A stretch of 64,000 nucleotides of DNA from Maritimibacter sp. HL-12 (GTDB taxonomy: Bacteria > Pseudomonadota > Alphaproteobacteria > Rhodobacterales > Rhodobacteraceae): positions 2,598,122-2,662,121 of the forward strand of contig NZ_FXBQ01000001.1 in NCBI RefSeq assembly GCF_900177545.1, given 5' to 3'. Of this stretch, positions 36,179 through 46,610 are shown piece by piece (position 1 is the first letter of the stretch; the number at the start of each line of letters is the position of its first letter). Under the pieces are notes generated by a model. That model did not search any database, was not told the DNA's origin, and worked only from the letters and a program-made list of their open reading frames with translations. A program made the position numbers and the translations under genes.

Positions 36179-36550
36179 GAAATCATCCTTCGAGGGCTAC
36201 GGGTTGCCACTCGATAGCAGCGCATTGCGTCGCGGCCAAGACAGGCAGCATGAGGTTTGCGCTACCAAGCCCGACTTAGTTGGATCCAGGACGCGGCGGC
36301 GCCAGGTTTCGGGTTTTCCTTCCACGGCGAGGTGCCCGTGCTGCGCGCCAGGTATGCGACCCGCTGGCAAGGGCGAAGGTGTTGCGGCACGGCGGCGAAG
36401 ACCGACGTTGGAAAAGGCGACGTTTCAGCCGTGGTTGCGGTGTCTTGCGGTCTCGATTGGTTGGAGTCGCGATAGAACGCGGCAGCGAGGCTGCCGCGAT
36501 GCGCGCGCGGATTCCGTCAAGCACACCGGGCGTTTCCCGCCGTGAATCGG
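36179..36550. other. Gene-free spacer between glpX and ubiV
   Basis: These 372 bp hold the presumed glpX promoter at 36211-36239 and a perfect hairpin CGCGGCAG/CTGCCGCG (36478-36498) 50 bp beyond the ubiV stop. The hairpin could end the ubi operon, although no T-run follows it. The short frames here have no family resemblance, so I call no gene. Confidence 0.5.
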
Positions 36551-37456
36551 TCAGGCGCTGCGCGCGATCCGCCGAAAGCCGGCGTCGCCCAGCCAAAACC
36601 CGTTCGAGAAGGGTGTATCCATCTGCATGGCATCGAGCCGCGCCGCCGCCTCGTCGCCGTCGATCCGCCCGGCGGCGACATCGGCAAAGACGCGAGCGAC
36701 CGCGACCATGTCCTGCCGTTGCGGGATCAGCCGTAACGCCGTGACCCCGAGCGCCCGCATGTCGGGAACATGCGCCGCAAGATTGACGTAGGAGCGCGAC
36801 AGGGTCTGGATCCCGTTCACCATGAGGAACGGATCGCCGTCCATCGTGCTGAGCGGCATCCCGTCGGGATCTTCCTCGCAGACGAACTGGCAATTGTCCT
36901 TGGTCCGGCCGTGGGCGCGGGCGTGATAGCACCGCGCCGACACCGCCAGCGAGGCGCGACCGAAGGCTTGCACCTCCACGCCGAGGCCCGCCGCACGGGC
37001 CGCTTGCGCCATCACCGCGACGCCGGCGCGCGGCAATTCCGGTGGCAGGCTGAAATGGGTCGCCCCCTGCGCGGCGAGAAAGGTCATGGTCTCTTCGTTG
37101 TAGACATTCATCATCGGGCCGACGCGGTGCGGCTTCCCCGCCAGCGCGCGCAGCGCGGCGGCGTTGTTCGCCTCGACGATGCGGCCGTCGTCGCCCGCGC
37201 AAAGATCGTCGGTCGCCTTGCGCTCGCGCTTGAGCAGGATCTCGGCCAGCGAGGACCAGATCACCCGCTTGCCGCCCGCCTCCAGACGCTCGGCGATATC
37301 GGGCAGATCGGCCTCGAAGAACGGCGCGCGTTTCGAGCAGATCAACTCACCCAGAACGACGGTATCGACCGGGGCTTCGTCGGCGATGCTTGCGTAGAAG
37401 TCGCGCCTGTCGTCGCGCGACCAGTGATAGGGGATCGGGGCGAGCGTCAGCTCCAT
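36551..37456 (-). CDS. ubiV: O2-independent ubiquinone biosynthesis protein UbiV
   Basis: A 301-aa peptidase-U32-family Fe-S protein. With UbiU it hydroxylates ubiquinone precursors without oxygen. The expected [4Fe-4S] ligands are visible as C40 (LICSKR), C176 (ARCYHAR), C189 and C193 (DNCQFVC), matching the cysteine spacing known for E. coli UbiV. The gene follows ubiU after 4 bp and completes the ubiT-ubiU-ubiV order. The FNR-type box ahead of ubiT agrees with use under low oxygen. Confidence 0.93.
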   Translation of the reverse strand: MELTLAPIPYHWSRDDRRDFYASIADEAPVDTVVLGELICSKRAPFFEADLPDIAERLEAGGKRVIWSSLAEILLKRERKATDDLCAGDDGRIVEANNAAALRALAGKPHRVGPMMNVYNEETMTFLAAQGATHFSLPPELPRAGVAVMAQAARAAGLGVEVQAFGRASLAVSARCYHARAHGRTKDNCQFVCEEDPDGMPLSTMDGDPFLMVNGIQTLSRSYVNLAAHVPDMRALGVTALRLIPQRQDMVAVARVFADVAAGRIDGDEAAARLDAMQMDTPFSNGFWLGDAGFRRIARSA

Positions 37457-37460
37457 GATG

Positions 37461-38459
37461 TCACCGCCATTTCTTGGTCTCGAATGCGCCTTGCGATTCC
37501 TTCTGGCCCTCGGTCAGCGCCACCAGGTCGGCCAGGTGTGGCTCGCGTCCCTCGCGGATCGCATCGACGGCGGCGCGGAAGTTGGAGACGACCTGCCGGA
37601 CATAGGCGCGGCTGCGCTGGCGACCCTCGATCTTGAAGGCGTGCACCCCCGCCGCCATCAGGTCCGGCAGGAGCCGCGCGAGGTTGAGGCTCACCGGCTC
37701 TTCAAAGGCGTAATACCCGGTCTCCCGGGCGGGCGCGCGGTAGCGCCCCTTGCAGATCGTCGGGTAGCCGGCGGTCTCGTTCGGGCCGAAACGGTCGATG
37801 GTGAATTCGCCCAGCCGGGTCGTCATGCCGCCATCGGCCTCGCGCTTGTATTCGACATCGCTCGCGGGCGAACACACCCCGTCCATGTTGGTCGAAAGCC
37901 CGGTTGCATAATTGGTCAGGCTGCAGCGGCCTTCGACCATCAGCCCGTGGTTGCCGAAAATAAAGGTTTCGATCTCGCACGGAATCTCGGTCATGATGGC
38001 CCGGATTTCGGGGATCGTGAGGATGCGCGGCAGGACCACGCGCTTGATCTCGAAATTCTCGACGTAATAGGCAATCGCCTCGGGGCTGGAGGCGGCGGCC
38101 TGCACCGAGAGATGCAGGCGCTGATCGGGATGTGCCTCGCGGATCGCTGCGGCAACGCCGATATCGGCGACGATCATTGCATCGACGCCAAAGCGCACCC
38201 CCATCGCGGCGGCCTCGCGCCAGAGGTCGAATTTTCCGGCCGGGGGAAAGGTGTTGAGTGCCAGCAGAACCTTGGCACCCTTGGCATGGGCATAATCGAC
38301 CGCTTCGGCCATTTCCTCGGGCGTGAAGTTGAGCCCCGGGAAGTTGCGTGCATTGGTCGCGTTCTGAAATCCGCAGTAAACCGCATCGGCGCCGGCATCG
38401 ACCGCCGTGCGCAGCGCGGCCGGTGTGCCCGCAGGGCAAACCAGTTCTCCAACCGTCAT
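37461..38459 (-). CDS. ubiU: O2-independent ubiquinone biosynthesis protein UbiU
   Basis: A 332-aa U32-family protein, partner of UbiV. Family motifs include CPAGTPAALRTAVDAGADAVY at the start and IEGRQRSRAYV near the end. Of the four [4Fe-4S] cysteines of E. coli UbiU, three are present: C179 (EGRCSL), C196 (GVCSPA) and C236 (TICKGRY). At the place of the first, E. coli FGSLC is FGNHG here, with Gly at 172 and His at 171. The ATG at 38459 overlaps the ubiT stop (ATGA). The longer frame to 39008 is an artefact over ubiT. Confidence 0.92.
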   Translation of the reverse strand: MTVGELVCPAGTPAALRTAVDAGADAVYCGFQNATNARNFPGLNFTPEEMAEAVDYAHAKGAKVLLALNTFPPAGKFDLWREAAAMGVRFGVDAMIVADIGVAAAIREAHPDQRLHLSVQAAASSPEAIAYYVENFEIKRVVLPRILTIPEIRAIMTEIPCEIETFIFGNHGLMVEGRCSLTNYATGLSTNMDGVCSPASDVEYKREADGGMTTRLGEFTIDRFGPNETAGYPTICKGRYRAPARETGYYAFEEPVSLNLARLLPDLMAAGVHAFKIEGRQRSRAYVRQVVSNFRAAVDAIREGREPHLADLVALTEGQKESQGAFETKKWR

Positions 38460-38974
38460 TCCTTGTTCACCTTCTTTCGCTCGGCCATGCGCCGCAGCGC
38501 CGCCAGGGTTGCGCGCCCCGGTGCGCCGTGCATGTCGGCGACACGCTCGGCAATCGAGCCGTCGATATCGTCCAGCGCGTTGCGCAGGCTGACCACGGCC
38601 TCGGTATTGCCTTCGATCACCAGGTCGCGGGAAAAGAACAGCGCGTCGCCGTCGAGATCGGCATCGACCAGTTCCAGCAGATCGAGAAACCGGCCCGAAA
38701 TCCGCGCCACATGGTCGGGCAGGTGCCGCCGCGACACCGCGCGCATCAACGGCGCATCGCGATCGGGGCGCAGGTGCAGGACAAAGGGCATGTCGACCGG
38801 GTCGATGATGTAGTCGCGCCCGACCCAGGGGCCGAGCCGGTTGAACATGCGCGGGTTCTCCGCAGCGATCCGGCGCACGATGCGGGCCAGAATGGGCTGG
38901 AGCAGGAAAAGCGGCAGCGGCAAGCCCGCTCGTGGGTGGTGAAGCGGCGAGGGGTGGAGATCGGCGTTGGACAT
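38456..38974 (-). CDS. ubiT: Ubiquinone biosynthesis accessory factor UbiT (SCP2 domain)
   Basis: A 172-aa protein with a sterol-carrier SCP2-like domain (about residues 40-150). UbiT binds lipids and is needed for anaerobic ubiquinone synthesis, as UbiJ is in air. The N-terminal 40 residues are Pro/Leu-rich with a hydrophobic stretch (LPLPLFLLQPILARIV). The gene is first in the operon and overlaps ubiU by 4 bp. Its ATG at 38974 has only a weak ribosome site (TAGG), and the FNR box centre lies exactly 41.5 bp upstream, so the transcript could be leaderless. Confidence 0.88.
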   Translation of the reverse strand: MSNADLHPSPLHHPRAGLPLPLFLLQPILARIVRRIAAENPRMFNRLGPWVGRDYIIDPVDMPFVLHLRPDRDAPLMRAVSRRHLPDHVARISGRFLDLLELVDADLDGDALFFSRDLVIEGNTEAVVSLRNALDDIDGSIAERVADMHGAPGRATLAALRRMAERKKVNKE

Positions 38975-39008
38975 GCACGGCGCCTAGCACGCATCGCCGG
39001 GCCGTCAC

Positions 39009-39022
39009 TTGATTTCGGTCAA
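39009..39022 (-). promoter_or_regulatory. FNR/FnrL-type box upstream of ubiTUV
   Basis: TTGAT-TTCG-GTCAA, the same half-sites as the box at 29006. Centre 39015.5, so position -41.5 would put the transcript start at the A of the ubiT ATG. Confidence 0.7.
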
Positions 39023-39074
39023 TTGCGCAACTTTTCGGCAGGAGTCTCCGCCGGAGCGGTCACGGTGGCCGGAC

Positions 39075-39120
39075 GGCCCCGACGGCATCGGTGCGGCCCC
39101 GACGGCATCGGTGCGGCCCC
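39075..39120. repeat. Tandem 20-bp repeat
   Basis: GACGGCATCGGTGCGGCCCC occurs twice in direct succession (39081-39100, 39101-39120), with a partial GGCCCC before it. It lies between the ubi operon and the YjbQ gene. Confidence 0.85.
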
Positions 39121-39139
39121 GGGGCAGGCAGGGCGAGGG

Positions 39140-39556
39140 TTATCGGGCGACGGCAACGATCTCTCTGCGATGCCGAGAGGACCGATGTTCGAAAAGGTAG
39201 ATTCCCTGCCAGGTTCCCAGCATCATCCGGCCAGAAATTATCGGAATCGTGAGAGAAACCGGCAAGAGCGCGGCCTTGATATGCGCCGGCATATCGTCCG
39301 GGCCTTCGCTGGTGTGGCGGATGTAGCCCATCGCCGGGTCGTCGCTCGGCGGCACCAGCCGGTGAAAGAACGCCGCGAGATCGGTACGCACATCGGGATC
39401 GGCGTTTTCCTGGATCGCGAGCGAGGCGGAGGTGTGCCGCACGAAGAGCGTAAGCAGCGCCTCCTCGGCCCGTGATGCGGCCACGAAGCCCTCGACCTCT
39501 CGGGTGATCTCGTAGAGCCCCGGCCCCTGCGTTTCGATCGTGAACACCTTGTGCAT
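39140..39556 (-). CDS. YjbQ/UPF0047 family protein
   Basis: A 138-aa protein with the UPF0047 fold. It starts [40 protein letters not shown] and the terminal [14 protein letters not shown] are the conserved blocks, with histidines that bind metal. Members show weak thiamine-phosphate synthase activity in complementation tests, and the true role is unsettled. The ATG at 39556 is preceded by GTGAAGG. It is divergent from the dienelactone hydrolase gene. Confidence 0.9.
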   Translation of the reverse strand: MHKVFTIETQGPGLYEITREVEGFVAASRAEEALLTLFVRHTSASLAIQENADPDVRTDLAAFFHRLVPPSDDPAMGYIRHTSEGPDDMPAHIKAALLPVSLTIPIISGRMMLGTWQGIYLFEHRSSRHRREIVAVAR

Positions 39557-39666
39557 CTGGCCTTCACCCTTGTCGGTCCCGCCAAGACACGGGAATGTCA
39601 GTCTTTCGTGCCCGCAGATATGGTAAACTGCGGCCATCAAGCCACGAGGATGCCCAGGAGGACGCC

Positions 39667-40551
39667 ATGACACGGATGACCGCGAAAGACTTCGACCAGG
39701 AACTTCTCGAGCTTTACGATTACTACGCCCACGGCCTGTTGTCGAAGCGCGAGTTTCTCGACAGGGCGGCAAAATGGACTGTGGGCGGGCTTAGCGCCGC
39801 GGCGCTGCTCGACATGCTCAGCCCGGATTATGCGCTCGCCAGCCAGGTCAGCTTCACCGACCCCGATATCGTGCCGGAATATATCACCTACCCCAGCCCG
39901 AACGGCCATGGCGAGGTGCGCGGCTACCTCGTGAAACCGGCAGGCGAAGGCCCCTTTCCCGCCGTGCTCGTGGTGCACGAGAACCGGGGGCTGAACCCCT
40001 ATATCGAGGACGTGGCGCGGCGGGTCGCCAAGGCGGGCTTCTTGGCGCTGGCACCCGATGGGCTCACCAGCGTTGGCGGCTACCCCGGTAACGACGATCA
40101 GGGGCGCGAGTTGCAGAGCACCATCGACGGCGAAAAGTTGATGAACGATTTCTTCGCCGGGGTCGAGCACCTGCTCGCGCGCGATGACAGCACCGGCAAG
40201 GTCGGTTGCGTCGGCTTCTGCTATGGCGGCGGGGTTTGCAACGCGTTGGCGGTGGCCTTTCCCGAACTGGCCGCCTCGGTGCCGTTCTATGGCCGCCAAC
40301 CGGCGACGGAGGACGTGGCGCAGATCGAAGCGCCGCTGCTCATCCACTACGCCGAACTTGACGAGCGGATCAACGCTGGCTGGCCCGATTTCGAGGCGGC
40401 GTTGCAGGCCGAGGGCAAGACCTACACCGCCCATATCTACGAAGGCGTCAACCACGGTTTCCACAACGACACCACGCCGCGTTACGACGAGGAAGCGGCG
40501 GAACTGGCATGGGATCGGACGGTGGCGTTCTTCGAGGAACACTTGCGCTGA
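39667..40551 (+). CDS. Dienelactone hydrolase family protein
   Basis: A 294-aa alpha/beta hydrolase of the DLH type. The nucleophile is Cys in VGFCYGGG (about residue 185); the acid is in YAELDERIN and the histidine in [30 protein letters not shown] near residue 105 is also conserved. The N-terminal 60 residues carry a hydrophobic segment ([17 protein letters not shown]) preceded by two basic residues, like a Tat or anchor sequence in this subfamily. AGGAGG at 39656 supports the ATG at 39667. Substrate not known. Confidence 0.9.
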   Translation: MTRMTAKDFDQELLELYDYYAHGLLSKREFLDRAAKWTVGGLSAAALLDMLSPDYALASQVSFTDPDIVPEYITYPSPNGHGEVRGYLVKPAGEGPFPAVLVVHENRGLNPYIEDVARRVAKAGFLALAPDGLTSVGGYPGNDDQGRELQSTIDGEKLMNDFFAGVEHLLARDDSTGKVGCVGFCYGGGVCNALAVAFPELAASVPFYGRQPATEDVAQIEAPLLIHYAELDERINAGWPDFEAALQAEGKTYTAHIYEGVNHGFHNDTTPRYDEEAAELAWDRTVAFFEEHLR

Positions 40552-40558
40552 AGGCTTG

Positions 40559-40581
40559 GCCGCCCGGTCATCCCGGGCGGC
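40559..40581. terminator. Bidirectional hairpin between convergent genes
   Basis: GCCGCCCGG (40559-40567) pairs perfectly with CCGGGCGGC (40573-40581), loop TCATC. It lies between the convergent hydrolase and 90-aa genes. No T-run. Confidence 0.5.
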
Positions 40582-40596
40582 TCACGGTCTGGTGGC

Positions 40597-40869
40597 TCAG
40601 GCCTCGGCGGGCTCGGCGGCGACGATGCGCAGCCCCTTTTTCTCCAAGGAACGCAGGAGCTTGCGGGCGTTTTTCGTGGCATCGGGGCGGGCAACTTCCC
40701 ACGCCGCCTTGCGCTCCTCGGGCGTGCCCTCGGGGTTGCTGGCGCGCCAGTCGTCGCGCCAGGTGGTGTAGCCGATCACCCGCGCGGCCTTCCTGCGCGC
40801 TTCCTGCGCGACCTTCTGTTCGGGGGTGAGCGCGGCCTTGGTCTCGGTCTTGGACGAAGATGTAGCCAT
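40597..40869 (-). CDS. Small basic hypothetical protein, 90 aa
   Basis: The ATG at 40869 (MATSSSKTETKAALT) is preceded by GGACAG. The protein is Lys/Arg/Ala-rich, with WRDDWRASNPEGTPEERKAAWE in the middle and RKLLRSLEKKGLRIV near the end, and is predicted helical. It has no membrane segment. I know no function. Its promoter region carries a DnaA-box-like sequence at 40950. Confidence 0.6.
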   Translation of the reverse strand: MATSSSKTETKAALTPEQKVAQEARRKAARVIGYTTWRDDWRASNPEGTPEERKAAWEVARPDATKNARKLLRSLEKKGLRIVAAEPAEA

Positions 40870-40949
40870 TTGTTCTGTCCTGTGAAAATGCCTCTTGGCG
40901 GGCCCTTTTTCCGGGTCCGTCCGAGCGCCAGAATACCGCATGTCGGGGC

Positions 40950-40958
40950 TGTGGATAA
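40950..40958 (-). promoter_or_regulatory. DnaA box (TTATCCACA)
   Basis: A perfect 9-mer within a 15-nt stretch identical to one at 49653-49667. On the minus strand TTATCC is followed after 17 bp by TATTCT, so the box could overlap the -35 region of the 90-aa gene. Confidence 0.45.
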
Positions 40959-41036
40959 GTGGGAAAATGCGGGCGGGCGTCCGCGCCGGCGAGGTGTGGC
41001 CGGCCGGCGCCCTCGGCAGGTGCGGGGCGGCGGAGA

Positions 41037-41306
41037 TCAGCCGAAAAGCCCCTCGCCCATCTGGTCGATCAACTGCTTGGCCTTGCGCAGGGCGGCCGCA
41101 GCGGCCTCGTCGCGGTCGCTGAACACGTCGGCGCGGATCAGGTGATGGGTGCGGGTCTCGCCGCCGATCTCCTTCTCGATCCGGGCCGCGAGCCGGTAGC
41201 CGCCGCTTTCCTTCCCGGGCTCGGGATAGATGCGAAAGCCTTCGTGGGTTTCGGGTTCCGGCTCCGGGGCCGATCCGCCGCCGAAGAGTTTGGATAAGAG
41301 GGACAT
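41037..41306 (-). CDS. HlyU family protein
   Basis: An 89-aa protein starting MSLLSKLFGGG. The block HEGFRIYPEPGKESGGYRLAARIEKEIGG and the ending LRKAKQLIDQMGEGLF are typical of HlyU (PF10115). The family was named from a Vibrio hemolysin regulator, but this alphaproteobacterial branch lacks an obvious DNA-binding helix-turn-helix, so a regulatory role is not certain. GGACGGAG precedes the ATG at 41306. It reads towards the 90-aa gene. Confidence 0.85.
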   Translation of the reverse strand: MSLLSKLFGGGSAPEPEPETHEGFRIYPEPGKESGGYRLAARIEKEIGGETRTHHLIRADVFSDRDEAAAAALRKAKQLIDQMGEGLFG

Positions 41307-41400
41307 GGGATCGCTCCGTCCTTGGGGATATTTGGCTCGGGTCAGGGCGAGCTTAGACCGGATCGGCCGGGATGGCGATGGGGTCGCGCAGCCCGCGCCC

Positions 41401-41459
41401 CGTAGGGCGGGGTTTCACCCCGCCACCCGCGAGACAGCCGGGCTGAAGCCCGGCCTACG
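41401..41459. repeat. REP-like double palindrome
   Basis: Two perfect hairpins in tandem: GGCGGGGT/ACCCCGCC (41406-41424) and GCCGGGCT/AGCCCGGC (41437-41454), bounded by CGTAGG and CCTACG. The unit 41418-41459 is the reverse complement of the repeat at 2996-3035 with few changes. Confidence 0.75.
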
Positions 41460-41525
41460 ATGGAGGCTAGCAGTAAACCTACCAGACCCTCCAGAGGATC
41501 AACCCGAGGAGCACGACAAAAACAT

Positions 41526-41837
41526 TCAGCTGTCGATGCACTCCTGCAAATCAATCAATTCCGAGAGAACTCGCTTCGTTTCTTCGCGAATGGTGGCATC
41601 AAACTCGCTTTGGCGATCACGCCCGTGCCAGAACCCGGCACCAATCCCCAAACCAGCCAAACCAATCGTGTGGACAACGCCTACATAATCAAAAACTATC
41701 ACGGCTACCGCGATCAGACCGAATGAGATGATCATTGAATAGAACCACCATTCTTTCGGCGCCCCGCGTATTCGGAGCACTCTGCTCTTGGCTATTGCCG
41801 CAGCCCTTGCCTCAAGAGATGGGTCTGGCTCGATCAC
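41526..41837 (-). CDS. Small hypothetical membrane protein, 103 aa
   Basis: The start is a GTG at 41837 with AGAGGCAG upstream. The protein has two membrane helices in the middle (FYSMIISFGLIAVAVIVFDYVG and TIGLAGLGIGAGFWHG) and charged ends. It resembles no family I can name. Base composition is somewhat lower in GC than its neighbours, and it stands between a palindromic repeat and rpoD, so it may have been acquired. It starts only 18 bp after the rpoD stop on the same strand. Confidence 0.55.
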   Translation of the reverse strand: MIEPDPSLEARAAAIAKSRVLRIRGAPKEWWFYSMIISFGLIAVAVIVFDYVGVVHTIGLAGLGIGAGFWHGRDRQSEFDATIREETKRVLSELIDLQECIDS

Positions 41838-41855
41838 ACATCTGCCTCTAGTTCG

Positions 41856-43859
<2,004 letters not shown>

Positions 43860-43978
43860 GCGATCTTCCTTGGTCGTGAGCCCGGGGCGGCGCGATTCGG
43901 AGGAGTTTTCCAGCGAATCGCTGATTCGCCAACCCATATGGTGGCATTGGTTACGCGTTTGAAGGGCAAAAGGCGAGA

Positions 43979-45943
43979 TCACCCCGACTCCTGCCCACCC
44001 CTTGAATGTCCGATCTCCCGCAGCAGTTCTTCGAGGCGCCCCTTTTCCTCCCGGTCGATCAACACGCCGTTATCGGCGCGGTCGTAGAGCGCCTTGTCCT
44101 CACCCGCGCCGCCCCGGCTCGCGGCTTCGCGCGCCCGGGCCGCCTCGGTGAGCCGCCAGGTCAAGCCCTCGTCGGCCAGCGCCGCGATATCGTCCTCGGC
44201 CTCGGCCACCTCGCGCCGGGCGCCGCGGGTGGCTTCGAGCTTGGCCAGTTCCTCGGCGAGACAGAGCGCCGCCAGCTCGCCGTCGTCCGGCCGCCGCATC
44301 GCGGGGGCAATCCGCACATGGTTGAACGAGAACAGCTTTTCCAGAAGGTGCGCTCCGGCCTCGGCCTCGATCCGGGCCGCAAGATCGGTGGTTTCGTCAT
44401 GCGCGTGGGCCAGCACGAGGCGCTGCAACTCGCGGTGGTCGGCGGTCGCCATGTCGATCCGCTCCAGCGCCGCCTCGAACCGTTCGATCAATCCCGGGTG
44501 GGTGATCAGCGTGGCGAGGATCACCGCCTCGCGCAGAACTTCCGCCACTTCGCCGGAGGCCGCCGCGAGCAGCGATGTCTTGGTTTCGGAGAGCACCGGC
44601 GGCGGACCCTTGCGCCATGGGCCACGTTGGCCCGTCCAACCCGCCGGCCCGCTGGCGCGGGGGGGATTGAACAGCGCCCGTCGCAGTGCGTTGATTTCCT
44701 GGCCGTAGTGCGAGCGGATCGAAGGGTCCTTGATGCACCGGATCACCGCGCGCAGGTCGCGGTCGAGCGTGGCGCGGCGCTCGGGGCTGTCAAAAACTTT
44801 GCCCTCGGTTTCGCGCCGCCACAACAGCTTCACCATCGGCAGGGCGGCGTCGAGCAACGCCTGCATGGCGCGCGGTCCTTCCGCCTTGATCACATCGTCG
44901 GGGTCCATCCCCTCTGGCATGATCGCAAAGCGCAAGCTCTGCCCGGCCTCGATCAGCGGCAGCGCGAGGTCGATCACCCGCATTGCCGCCTTCAGCCCCG
45001 CCGCGTCGCCGTCGAGCGCGATGATCGGCTCGGGATGCAGCCGCCACATCAGGCGCAACTGGTCTTCGGTGATCGCGGTGCCGAGCGGGGCCACCGCGGC
45101 GGCGAACCCGGCCTCACCGAGCGCGATCACGTCCATGTAGCCCTCGGCCACGACCAGCGGTTGTTTGCCCGCCGCCTCGCGGGCCCGTGCGAGGTTGAAC
45201 AGCGAGCGGCCCTTGTCGAACAGCTCGGTCTCCGGGCTGTTGAGGTACTTGGCGTTGTCGTTCGGGTCCATCGCCCGGCCGCCAAAGGCGATCGCGCGCC
45301 CACGCGCGTCGCGGATCGGAAAGATGATGCGGTTGCGAAACACGTCATAAGGCTTCTTGCCCTTGGACGAGGCCTTGGCGAGCCCGGCGGCGAGGATCAG
45401 GTCTTCGGGCAGAGATTTGCCGCGCAGATGGTCCCAAAGCGCCTGCCAGCCGTCGGGGGCAAACCCGATCTCCCAGCGGTCCTGCGCGTCGGGCGTCAGC
45501 CCGCGCCGGTCGAGGTAGTCGCGCGCCGCAGCTCCCTGCGCCGTCTTCAGCTGCAGCCGGTAGAACTGCAGCGCCTGCTCCATCACCTCGGCCAGCTCGG
45601 TGCGCCGGTCGGCCTTTTCCTGCGCCTGCGGGTCGCGCGCCGGCATCGGCATCCCGACCTCGCGGGCAAGCAGTTCGACCGCCTCCATGAAGCCGAGGTT
45701 CTCGGTCTCGCGCAGGAAGGAGATCGCGTCGCCCTTGGCGTGGCAACCGAAGCAGTAATAATAGCCCTTCTTGTCGTCGACGTGGAAACTCGCGGACTTT
45801 TCCTGGTGGAACGGGCAGGGGGCCCACATGTCGCCCTTGCCCTGGTTCGACTTGCGCATGTCCCACGTCACCTTGCGCCCGACGACCTGCGTCAGCGAGG
45901 TGCGGGTGCGTAACTCGTCCAGGAATCCGGGTGGCAGAGACAT
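43979..45943 (-). CDS. dnaG: DNA primase
   Basis: A 654-aa primase that lays RNA primers at the replication fork. The N-terminal zinc ribbon is [13 protein letters not shown] and [16 protein letters not shown] (residues about 42-75). The Toprim core has [12 protein letters not shown] near 265 and [12 protein letters not shown] near 310. The C-terminal helicase-binding part is present but diverged. The ATG at 45943 begins [22 protein letters not shown]. rpoD lies downstream on the same strand. Confidence 0.97.
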   Translation of the reverse strand: MSLPPGFLDELRTRTSLTQVVGRKVTWDMRKSNQGKGDMWAPCPFHQEKSASFHVDDKKGYYYCFGCHAKGDAISFLRETENLGFMEAVELLAREVGMPMPARDPQAQEKADRRTELAEVMEQALQFYRLQLKTAQGAAARDYLDRRGLTPDAQDRWEIGFAPDGWQALWDHLRGKSLPEDLILAAGLAKASSKGKKPYDVFRNRIIFPIRDARGRAIAFGGRAMDPNDNAKYLNSPETELFDKGRSLFNLARAREAAGKQPLVVAEGYMDVIALGEAGFAAAVAPLGTAITEDQLRLMWRLHPEPIIALDGDAAGLKAAMRVIDLALPLIEAGQSLRFAIMPEGMDPDDVIKAEGPRAMQALLDAALPMVKLLWRRETEGKVFDSPERRATLDRDLRAVIRCIKDPSIRSHYGQEINALRRALFNPPRASGPAGWTGQRGPWRKGPPPVLSETKTSLLAAASGEVAEVLREAVILATLITHPGLIERFEAALERIDMATADHRELQRLVLAHAHDETTDLAARIEAEAGAHLLEKLFSFNHVRIAPAMRRPDDGELAALCLAEELAKLEATRGARREVAEAEDDIAALADEGLTWRLTEAARAREAASRGGAGEDKALYDRADNGVLIDREEKGRLEELLREIGHSRGGQESG

Positions 45944-46023
45944 GCAGGGAATATGGGTGGGCAGGCAGGCGCTGTCCAGCCGCGTGATTTGCCTTTAGCC
46001 TTTCGAGCTTGGCGCTTTCACCT

Positions 46024-46455
46024 TCAGTCGATCGTCTGGGTGTCTGCGGGTACGCGGCGGGCAAAGACCGCGTTCGAGGCGAGGGCCACCAACCGCCACG
46101 CGATATAGCCGAGGATGATCACCACCAGCGCCGAAAACCCGAGCAGGGCAACCGGCGGCGGCGCGAACGAAACCCGCACAAGGTAGACATAGAAGCTCAA
46201 CAGCGCGATCGCGAGCAGCGAAGCCCCGCGCTGGCACCGCCCCGACATCAACCAGAGGGCGCAAACACCGAGGAAGAGGTTGCCGATATGGTGCGCGATC
46301 AGGAAGAACCCGGTGAAGGCCTCCGGTCCCGGCACCAGGTGTTCAAACCCGGCGGGGGCCGCGGCGGGAAACAGGCTCAGGAATGCAACGACGGCGGCGA
46401 AAGCGCCAAGCCCCAAACGAACACTCATCAAGACGTCTTCGGTGGATATCCTCAT
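46024..46455 (-). CDS. Hypothetical four-helix membrane protein, 143 aa
   Basis: The protein has four predicted membrane helices (LGAFAAVVAFLSLFPAAAP, AFTGFFLIAHHIGNLFLGVC, ASLLAIALLSFYVYLV, VALLGFSALVVIILGYIAW). Such small polytopic proteins are often called DUF4345-like, but I am not sure of the family. The ATG at 46455 has GAGGCAGG; a later ATG at 46428 is also possible. It is read in the same direction as dnaG, about 80 bp before it. Confidence 0.62.
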   Translation of the reverse strand: MRISTEDVLMSVRLGLGAFAAVVAFLSLFPAAAPAGFEHLVPGPEAFTGFFLIAHHIGNLFLGVCALWLMSGRCQRGASLLAIALLSFYVYLVRVSFAPPPVALLGFSALVVIILGYIAWRLVALASNAVFARRVPADTQTID

Positions 46456-46610
46456 GGCCTGCCTCGTTGTGATTATTGGGCGCGTTGAGCGCCTCGGGTG
46501 CTTTCAACCATTGAGAGAATCGTGCCACCGATGGGGCAGGCAGGGAATGCGCAACTTCGCGAGACCGGTTCAACGAAAACGCAACGCGGGAAATGTCGCA
46601 TTCGGCCCGT

